Positions 1 through 3,933 of a stretch of DNA of 5,031 bases are shown in pieces. The stretch is from Planctomycetaceae bacterium (lineage in GTDB: Bacteria; Planctomycetota; Planctomycetia; Pirellulales; Thermoguttaceae). A program made the position numbers and the translations under genes. The stretch lies in the NCBI GenBank assembly GCA_031278315.1, contig JAITKS010000286.1:1-5031 (forward strand), written 5' to 3'. Positions within the stretch are counted from its first letter, which is position 1. The number at the start of each line of letters is the position of its first letter. Under the pieces are notes generated by a model, which had not been told where the DNA came from, did no database searches, and saw only the letters and a list, made by a program, of their open reading frames with translations.

Positions 1-83
1 TAGACGCATTCGTAACAGAAAAAGTAATAGAACTTGCAGAATCGCTCTTTTCTCTTTTTGGTTCAGAGGGTCAAGCGCAATAG
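1..83 (+). CDS. 3' end of an unidentified gene entering from the left (partial)
   Basis: Reading from base 3, 26 codons stay open and end at TAG (81-83). They give a C-terminus that begins DAFVTEKVIELAESLFSLF and ends GSEGQAQ. The composition is protein-like: an acidic, amphipathic helix followed by a short polar tail. Frame 2 is also open (to 136), but it gives an Arg/Ser/Asn-rich peptide that looks non-biological, so I prefer frame 3. Function cannot be told from so short a tail. The long inverted repeat at 143-230, followed by T6, lies about 60 nt downstream and could end its transcript. Confidence is moderate because only 81 bases are visible. Confidence 0.45.
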   Translation, partial: DAFVTEKVIELAESLFSLFGSEGQAQ

Positions 84-85
84 AA

Positions 86-119
86 AGTAATAAAAGTAAT
101 ATACGTAGTAATAGTAATA
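86..119. repeat. Four AGTAATA repeats, irregularly spaced
   Basis: AGTAATA occurs at 86-92, 95-101, 107-113 and 113-119, the last two sharing one base. It is AT-rich low-complexity sequence just after the stop of the left gene. No function is implied. It may be simple replication slippage. Confidence 0.4.
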
Positions 120-142
120 TATCAGGGGAATAATTTATTGTT

Positions 143-230
143 GCCGGCGGGATCGCGGTCGTCTCGACCGCATCTTTAGGCGTTTTTTGTACAAAAAAGA
201 TGCAGACGGGACGACTGCGTTCCCGCCGGC
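143..230. repeat. Long inverted repeat with 35-bp arms (MITE/REP-like, possible terminator)
   Basis: The left arm (143-177, starting GCCGGCGGGATCGCGGTCGT) and right arm (196-230, ending TTCCCGCCGGC) are inverted copies with about five mismatches over 35 bp. The 18-nt centre (178-195) overlaps a perfect 16-bp palindrome, TTTTTTGTACAAAAAA (183-198). Its axis lies 4 bp to the right of the outer axis, so two alternative hairpins compete. The arms are GC-rich in an AT-rich setting. A T6 run (238-243) follows 7 nt after the right arm, so on the plus strand it could also act as a terminator for the left gene. No convincing target-site duplication is visible. It is probably a dispersed element, but only one copy is in this window. 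Confidence 0.75.
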
Positions 231-374
231 TAAAATATTTTTTAGTAATTCACTTAAATTTAAAATTACAATCTCTCTGTGGTTAATAAAACAAATATTC
301 CGCTGATATATACTCATTGTCCTTTAAAATTCGGTATTATTTTTTGTAACGAAAAAGGTGACCGTTCACGCATA

Positions 375-466
375 AAACTAGAATCGCCCTGAAAGGGCAA
401 CCGGATTATAGCCCGCCCCAGCGGGGCGGGTAAAAGTCCCCGCCAAACCGAAGCCCTGAAAGGGCG
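375..466 (+). repeat. Hairpin-rich repeat unit, copy A
   Basis: The unit is bounded by two GCCCTGAAAGGGC palindromes (386-398 and 453-465), each able to pair five bases. Between them is a strong GC hairpin, CCCGCCCC (412-419) / GGGGCGGG (423-430), with a 3-nt loop. Aligned by eye with the reverse complement of copy B, about nine bases in ten match. Differences cluster in the hairpin loop and in small indels, which suggests selection or gene conversion on the stems. I infer a dispersed intergenic repeat. Reading frames through it give false ORFs. Confidence 0.8.
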
Positions 467-531
467 GCAGGATATTATGACACGATTATTGTGAAGAATC
501 CGACAAAAAAAGACAAATAGCAAATCCTCCG

Positions 532-570
532 CGCATAAAATAAAATCGCCCTAAAAAGACAGCAGTATAG
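532..570 (+). repeat. Truncated, degenerate third copy of the hairpin unit
   Basis: The stretch starts CGCATAAAA, continues AAATCGCCCT, and ends near CAGTATAG. It aligns in direct orientation with the left boundary of copy A (369-411). The first GCCCTGAAAGGGC palindrome is broken (GCCCTAAAAAGAC) and the GC hairpin is absent. It stops where the heptamer repeat begins. It looks like an older remnant, or the product of a rearrangement within the compound region. Confidence 0.55.
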
Positions 571-612
571 TGGTTAGTGTATAGTGGTTAGTGGTTAGTG
601 GTTAGTGGTTAG
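564..612 (+). repeat. Heptamer tandem repeat (TGGTTAG)n
   Basis: Seven consecutive 7-mers are in register: AGTATAG, TGGTTAG, TGTATAG, then four exact TGGTTAG (585-612). The first and third are variants that keep the 7-nt phase. A short tract resembling its inverted, decayed counterpart follows at about 656-669. This is a microsatellite-like tract likely to vary in copy number by slippage. No gene overlaps it and nothing shows a regulatory role. Confidence 0.75.
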
Positions 613-624
613 TTCGCATGCGGA

Positions 625-658
625 GATTAGCACCGATTATAAGTTCGAATCGCTAATC
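625..658. repeat. Central stem-loop of the compound region
   Basis: GATTAGC (625-631) and GCTAATC (652-658) form perfect 7-bp arms around a 20-nt loop. The loop holds an alternative inner pairing, CGATT (634-638) with AATCG (648-652). It sits between the heptamer tract and copy B, to the right of the exact centre of the 322-801 structure. Confidence 0.45.
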
Positions 659-683
659 ACTAATTATTGAGCAAATATCCGAT

Positions 684-778
684 CGCCCTTTCAGGGCTTC
701 AGTTTGGCGGGGGAATTGTTACCCGCCCCGAGTGGGGCGGGTTATAATCCTGTTGCCCTTTCAGGGCGATTTTAGTTT
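684..778 (-). repeat. Hairpin-rich repeat unit, copy B (inverted)
   Basis: This is the reverse-complement counterpart of copy A. It has GCCCTTTCAGGGC palindromes at 685-697 and 755-767, and a GC hairpin CCCGCCCC (722-729) / GGGGCGGG (734-741). The loop is GAGT here but AGC in copy A. The flanking A-T pair (721/742) extends the stem, and copy A keeps a G-T pair at the same place. Stem retention with loop change supports structure being what is preserved. Beyond its outer edge the sequence runs to the outer arm 785-801. Confidence 0.8.
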
Positions 779-824
779 AAAACGAATACCGAAATTTAAA
801 GTGTGAAAAGTATAGTTTCCTTGA

Positions 825-847
825 GTAAACAAAACTATTTTGTTGAC
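825..847. promoter_or_regulatory. Dyad (operator-like) upstream of the small membrane-protein gene
   Basis: The left arm GTAAACAAAA (825-834) and right arm TTTTGTTGAC (838-847) are inverted repeats matching at 9 of 10 positions around a CTA centre. The dyad ends 23 nt before the ATG at 871 and overlaps a TTGACG hexamer (843-848). No well-spaced -10 box follows that hexamer, so I do not call a promoter. A repressor-type operator is possible but unproven. An AT-rich palindrome can also arise by chance. Confidence 0.3.
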
Positions 848-870
848 GCTTTTATAAAAATATTAGAAAC

Positions 871-1167
871 ATGACAAAAGAACAAAAAATTTTTTCCGCT
901 ACAGGGCAAATTTTCATAGTAATATTACTTGGTATTATGACAGCAATTCCACATGTAATTTCCCATTTTAGAGTTAGTACTTCTAATGGATCGCCTTATG
1001 ACACTTTATACAATACATATTTAGATACTGTTTGTGGTCTTAATGCCGGTTTGTTCATTTTGTATTCAGTTACATTGATTTTTTTGAATTATTATGAATA
1101 TAAAGTAGATGAATTGAGTTTATATTTAGCACTATTGTTATTTGTTTTGACGTGGTTATCCTTATAG
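871..1167 (+). CDS. Small membrane protein, 98 residues, family not recognised
   Basis: The ATG at 871 is the first start after an in-frame TGA (844-846). Shine-Dalgarno support is poor. The protein has a short polar N-terminus (MTKEQKIFSATG) and three predicted membrane spans at about residues 12-32, 57-76 and 81-98. Between the first two is a polar loop (about 33-55) that probably lies on one side of the membrane. The third span runs right into the stop, which is abrupt. A second frame continues past the stop as a hydrophobic peptide (VILIAVTVILTDLQNY..., to TAA at 1242-1244), so a frameshift that clipped the C-terminus is possible. Chance hydrophobicity in AT-rich DNA is an equally fair explanation. 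It stands alone, convergent with the operon to the right. No function is claimed. Confidence 0.55.
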   Translation: MTKEQKIFSATGQIFIVILLGIMTAIPHVISHFRVSTSNGSPYDTLYNTYLDTVCGLNAGLFILYSVTLIFLNYYEYKVDELSLYLALLLFVLTWLSL

Positions 1168-1384
1168 CAGTAACGGTAATCTTAACCGACTTGCAAAATT
1201 ATTGCTGTAACAATTTTATCATACAAACACTTATGCGCAAATAAAATTTACAGTAACTCAACGAAAGCCCTGAAAAACAACTCAGCATCATTCAAAATTA
1301 GATACTTTATTTATGCTCGTACCCTAAACTAATAAGATATGAATCTACGAAAATATTTATATCTTTCTTACTTCATAATTTGTC

Positions 1385-1413
1385 TTGACGTGTATTTTAT
1401 GGATTGTTATTAT
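1385..1413 (+). promoter_or_regulatory. Sigma70-like promoter sequence, no clear target gene
   Basis: TTGACG (1385-1390) and TATTAT (1408-1413) are separated by exactly 17 nt, close to the housekeeping consensus. It points rightward into a region with no real plus-strand gene; only the 18-codon frame at 1452-1508 follows. AT-rich DNA makes such matches by chance. Antisense transcription into the end of the glycosyltransferase gene is possible, but the palindrome at 1546-1567 would probably stop it. Confidence 0.25.
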
Positions 1414-1545
1414 TTGCGAGTTGTTTTTAATTCGTCAACAACAATTTAATTATGAGTTATCATCTCACCGAAAAATTCCGCATCTCAAAACAAATTACCG
1501 AATTTTAAAATAGAAAGAATATACAAAAAATAAAATTGAAATATT

Positions 1546-1567
1546 GAGACACAATGTATTGTGTCTC
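1546..1567. terminator. Perfect palindrome, probable bidirectional terminator or dispersed repeat
   Basis: GAGACACAAT (1546-1555) and ATTGTGTCTC (1558-1567) pair perfectly over 10 bp around a central GT. On the plus strand it is followed closely by AAAATTTTTT (1571-1580). On the minus strand it lies 34 nt after the stop of the glycosyltransferase gene and is followed by U-rich sequence. Its position between two convergent genes suits a shared terminator. The GTAGAGACACAAT core also resembles palindromic intergenic repeats that I recall being scattered in some bacterial genomes, so it may be a repeat used as a terminator. Confidence 0.6.
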
Positions 1568-1601
1568 TACAAAATTTTTTGTTTGTTATAATTTTTGTAT
1601 T

Positions 1602-3428
1602 TCACTCAATTTTCGGTAATTTCATTTCACGGTTGATGCGGTTGATTTCTTCCGGCGTAACATGATAAATATAAATGGAATATCCGGCTCTGGAAATTGG
1701 TTTAAGATGAAGAAAAGATCGATACTGTTTTTCTTGATCATAAAGATAATTCACACTTAAAGCATACCAACCCGATTGCGGATTATCGATAGAGTGTCTT
1801 GATTTTTTCGGTATTTTGGTTTGTTCTAACGGATAACTCTCGGTAATTGCTGTAATGATTTCTGTTACCTCTGGATGTTGTAAACACCATTTTTCAAGAT
1901 AAAACATGTCTTGTCCCCAATCGATATTGCTGTCGAGAAGATGCCTTCCGCCGTTGCGTGAACCGGAATTTAATAATGACACTATAAACGGAGTTCCTTC
2001 CGGTTCCTGCGGTGAATACGGCTCTTCGGATGTTGGGAGAATCGCCGATAATTCATTGAAATAAGAAACACTGTACGGATAAATCCATAAACTACTAAAT
2101 ATCGACCAAAGAATTAATATCGAAACAAGAATTTGTAAAAATCGAACTCGTAATAAACTTTTTTGTAACGAAAAAACATTGCCGGCTTTACTCATCCAAA
2201 TAAAGAAAAACGGTAACACCGGAATAATATATCTTGAATGAACCGAAAAACCCGTTTGACTGCTGACAAATACTAATAAAACAATTCCGGGTAAAATAAC
2301 AACCATCTCATCACGGCATGACGCGTTGTAATTTTTATGAAAAAACGTACAGAATACGGCAAACAAAAATAAACCGATTGTTCCCAACGGCGTTTTGATA
2401 AGTAATGCGTACAAATAATAATACCGCCAACCATGTTTCGACCATTCACCCCGCAAATAAGACGGCAAACCATGTTCAAAATCAAGACGCTGCGTATCAA
2501 TTCCTTGAACAAAATTAGCAGGTAACGGAATAGGAATTTGTCCTAATAACGTGTTTTCAAAACGATTAGCACCATTGAAAGGAATATCTTTAATATTTTC
2601 ATAACCTGTAAAAAGTGTTGTCTGAAATTTGAAAGTACCAAGTTGTTTACCAGTCCCTTCAAAAATATAGCCCATGTTGATAATGACCAAACTCATTACA
2701 AAAATAATGACAATTTGTTTCAATTGTTGAAACCAGTCTTGACATGAAAGTAATTTAAGTTCCGGTATTCGATACAATATCCAGAGAACAATAAATAAAG
2801 GATAAAATATTAACAACGTAAATTTAGTCAATTCCGCAAAACCAAGAACAAGTCCGGCAACGAATGTTTCTAACATTTCAGGACGTTTTAACCAGCGATG
2901 AAAAAAATAAAGAGCAGTCATACCAACCGCCGCAGAAGGAACATCGGGACAAATTAAACAACCATAACCAAGAATGTAAGGTGAAAATATCCAAGTTAGC
3001 GTCGAGATGACAGCACCGAAAATTCCGAATAGTTCTTTTGTCCAGATATAACAAATTATTGTTCCCAAAAGTACAAAAACGATCAGACAATATCGTCCTA
3101 ATTGTGTCCAAAAGAAATGATCGGGATTCTTTTTTATCCAAATATCTCCTGCTTTATACTCCATACGGCCAAAATGAGAAAACCCAATATCGGCAGCAGT
3201 CGGACAAAAAGTTCCTGCACAGAAAGCAGGAAACGAACCAATCATATTAGCAAGCGGCGGATTGACATGAAATACCGAGTAATCACCGCGGCAAAGATAA
3301 ATCAATCCTGATGCTAAACGTCCGTTTTCATTATAAACGTAACTAAATCTGTGAGGTAACGGAACAGTAATTGTAACTGTTAATACGCATAAGAGTAACA
3401 ATATCCATTTCGATCGGTTATTTTGCAT
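1602..3428 (-). CDS. Integral membrane glycosyltransferase, GT-C fold (family 39/ArnT-like)
   Basis: 608 residues from the ATG at 3428. Members of this fold move a sugar from a polyprenyl-phosphate carrier to a protein or lipid on the outer face of the cytoplasmic membrane; the acceptor here is unknown. About eleven hydrophobic spans are visible (near 8-24, 110-130, 135-153, 163-180, 186-203, 205-220, 238-255, 337-363, 374-391, 398-413, 428-450). A soluble C-terminal part follows (about 451-608). Motifs: N-E-N at 33-35 in the first outer loop, where the family usually has an acidic pair, leaving E34 as the candidate catalytic acid; HVNPPL (54-59); PDV (161-163); KTPLG (345-349); HSRYIIPVLP (397-406); DSNIDWGQD (499-507). 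An upstream in-frame TTG (3449) would add seven residues. I prefer the ATG because it overlaps the natural end of the preceding gene by 11 nt, which suggests translational coupling, and neither start has a Shine-Dalgarno. Third gene of the operon. Confidence 0.85.
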   Translation of the reverse strand: MQNNRSKWILLLLCVLTVTITVPLPHRFSYVYNENGRLASGLIYLCRGDYSVFHVNPPLANMIGSFPAFCAGTFCPTAADIGFSHFGRMEYKAGDIWIKKNPDHFFWTQLGRYCLIVFVLLGTIICYIWTKELFGIFGAVISTLTWIFSPYILGYGCLICPDVPSAAVGMTALYFFHRWLKRPEMLETFVAGLVLGFAELTKFTLLIFYPLFIVLWILYRIPELKLLSCQDWFQQLKQIVIIFVMSLVIINMGYIFEGTGKQLGTFKFQTTLFTGYENIKDIPFNGANRFENTLLGQIPIPLPANFVQGIDTQRLDFEHGLPSYLRGEWSKHGWRYYYLYALLIKTPLGTIGLFLFAVFCTFFHKNYNASCRDEMVVILPGIVLLVFVSSQTGFSVHSRYIIPVLPFFFIWMSKAGNVFSLQKSLLRVRFLQILVSILILWSIFSSLWIYPYSVSYFNELSAILPTSEEPYSPQEPEGTPFIVSLLNSGSRNGGRHLLDSNIDWGQDMFYLEKWCLQHPEVTEIITAITESYPLEQTKIPKKSRHSIDNPQSGWYALSVNYLYDQEKQYRSFLHLKPISRAGYSIYIYHVTPEEINRINREMKLPKIE

Positions 3429-3540
3429 CGTTATAAATCGGAATATCAACTGGTTTTGTTAATGGATTCGGAATCTTTGCCGTAACTTGAACCGGATGCA
3501 TGACCAAATATTTCGGCTCTGCAACCATGAACGAAATGAT
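3418..3540 (-). pseudogene. Out-of-frame original 3' end of the DUF1573-like gene
   Basis: From 3540 down to TAA at 3420-3418 the shifted frame encodes about 40 residues. They include ISFMVAEPKYLVMHPVQV and then PNPLTKPVDIP, ending YNDAK. This is a natural ending for a beta-rich domain, unlike the basic, Trp/Arg-rich tail of the frame actually read. It joins the upstream frame exactly if one unit of the 5-bp duplication at 3537-3546 is removed. Its stop overlaps the ATG of the glycosyltransferase gene by 11 nt, the arrangement expected of an intact operon. Confidence 0.75.
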
Positions 3541-3902
3541 CTGATCATAATCCGCGTTTCATATTCGGGTAAATGAATATTAATTTTGAGTTCAACTGTT
3601 TCATGCGGTTTTGCCGTAATCGGAATTTTTTCTGAAAATGCACAAGAACAACTCGACTTTTCACCAACTACAGAAATCTCTTTTGAAGTCAGATTTTTCA
3701 TATAAAATGTAACTACTGTTTTTGTTTCCGGCTTCTGATTGTCAAGATTAATTCTTTTAGGATAAACATAAACCGATTGACCGTGCAAATATGCCGTCAT
3801 TGCTCCCACACTCCCGAACCTGTAAAGTATGACTATGGCTATTATAATAAAAAGTCCAATACCGCCTAATATTGAAATCAACAATTGTTTATGAATTTTC
3901 AT
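3459..3902 (-). CDS. DUF1573-like membrane-anchored protein, C-terminus frameshifted
   Basis: As read, 147 residues from the ATG at 3902. A single N-terminal hydrophobic anchor (about 8-27) follows a Lys-containing start and would export the rest. Residues 45-118 look like the small beta-sandwich of DUF1573 proteins: strand-rich sequence, TKTVVTFYMKNLTSKEISVVG, then the C-S-C motif (Cys85, Cys87) and ITAKPHETVELKINIHLP. This matches the family pattern in which a protein compares cellular 'force' on a strand and a Cys pair; the exact role is unknown. From residue 121 the sequence (RSFRSWLQSRN...) no longer resembles a domain end. A GATCAGATCA duplication on the coding strand accounts for the shift, and without it the protein would be 159 residues. 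The result could be a partly functional truncated product, a pseudogene or a sequencing error. Start choice is supported by GGAG 7 nt upstream. Middle gene of the operon. Confidence 0.75.
   Translation of the reverse strand: MKIHKQLLISILGGIGLFIIIAIVILYRFGSVGAMTAYLHGQSVYVYPKRINLDNQKPETKTVVTFYMKNLTSKEISVVGEKSSCSCAFSEKIPITAKPHETVELKINIHLPEYETRIMIRSFRSWLQSRNIWSCIRFKLRQRFRIH
3537..3546. repeat. 5-bp tandem duplication causing a frameshift
   Basis: TGATC TGATC on the plus strand (GATCA GATCA on the coding strand). It lies at codons 120-122 of the DUF1573-like gene, exactly where the reading frame stops looking natural. Five bases change the frame. Deleting one copy reads I-M-I-I-S-F-M-V-A-E-P and continues to a stop overlapping the next gene. 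Confidence 0.8.
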
Positions 3903-3909
3903 TGAATAT

Positions 3910-3913
3910 CTCC
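3910..3913 (-). promoter_or_regulatory. Shine-Dalgarno site of the DUF1573-like gene
   Basis: GGAG on the minus strand (in CTGGAGATATTCAATG), with 7 nt between it and the ATG at 3902. It fixes the start of the DUF1573-like gene and is the only clear ribosome binding site in the operon part seen here. It lies within the 31-nt gap after the upstream gene. Confidence 0.65.
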
Positions 3914-3933
3914 AGATTTATTGTTTTAAAATT

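Larger units (their letters stand above)
322..801. repeat. Compound ~480-bp nested inverted-repeat region (REPIN/MITE-like)
   Basis: The region is organised almost symmetrically. The outer arms CTTTAAAATTCGGTATT (322-338) and AATACCGAAATTTAAAG (785-801) match as inverted repeats with one mismatch. Inside them are two opposed copies of a hairpin-rich unit (375-466 and 684-778). Inside those, TGGTTAG heptamers on the left face an inverted, degenerate counterpart on the right (AATCACTAATTATT, 656-669). It is not perfectly symmetric: the left side has about 35 extra bases between outer arm and unit, and also a truncated third copy. No credible gene lies inside. The layout recalls doublets of REP sequences in inverted orientation (REPINs) or a non-autonomous transposon. 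The mechanism is inferred. Confidence 0.65.
1168..1601. other. 434-bp AT-rich intergenic region between convergent genes
   Basis: I see no convincing gene here. Two tiny plus-strand reading frames start with ATG: 36 codons at 1339-1449 (MNLRKYLYLSYF...) and 18 codons at 1452-1508 (MSYHLTEKFRIS...). They run end to end but lack good ribosome binding sites and may be chance. GCCCTGAAA at 1267-1275, preceded by CGAAA, resembles a decayed edge of the hairpin unit found at 375-466. The region also holds a promoter-like pair (1385-1413) and the palindrome at 1546-1567, listed separately. Confidence 0.5.

Noticed and set aside
135..317. 60-codon minus-strand reading frame
   Set aside because: Its second half is the long inverted repeat at 143-230, which gives an Arg-rich tail. 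No ribosome binding site or domain, so it is a repeat-derived false ORF.
314..523. 69-codon minus-strand reading frame
   Set aside because: It reads straight through hairpin copy A. Pro/Arg-rich composition is what the GC hairpins give when translated, not a protein.
643..651. GTTCGAATC, like the T-loop of a tRNA
   Set aside because: The flanking bases do not form a 5-bp T stem (ATAAG against CGCTA pairs only at the closing G-C), and there is no acceptor, D or anticodon arm in place.
375..778. Possible CRISPR array from repeated GCCCTGAAAGGGC motifs
   Set aside because: Only four short palindromic motifs, unevenly spaced and arranged as two inverted units. There are no regular repeats with unique spacers and no cas genes.
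2273..3311. Several 69-87-codon frames on both strands inside the glycosyltransferase gene
   Set aside because: They lie wholly inside a well-supported 608-codon gene and show no domain, signal or ribosome binding site.
3534..3550. Programmed ribosomal frameshift in the DUF1573-like gene
   Set aside because: No slippery heptamer of the X-XXY-YYZ type, and no nearby pseudoknot-like structure. A 5-bp duplication explains the shift more simply.
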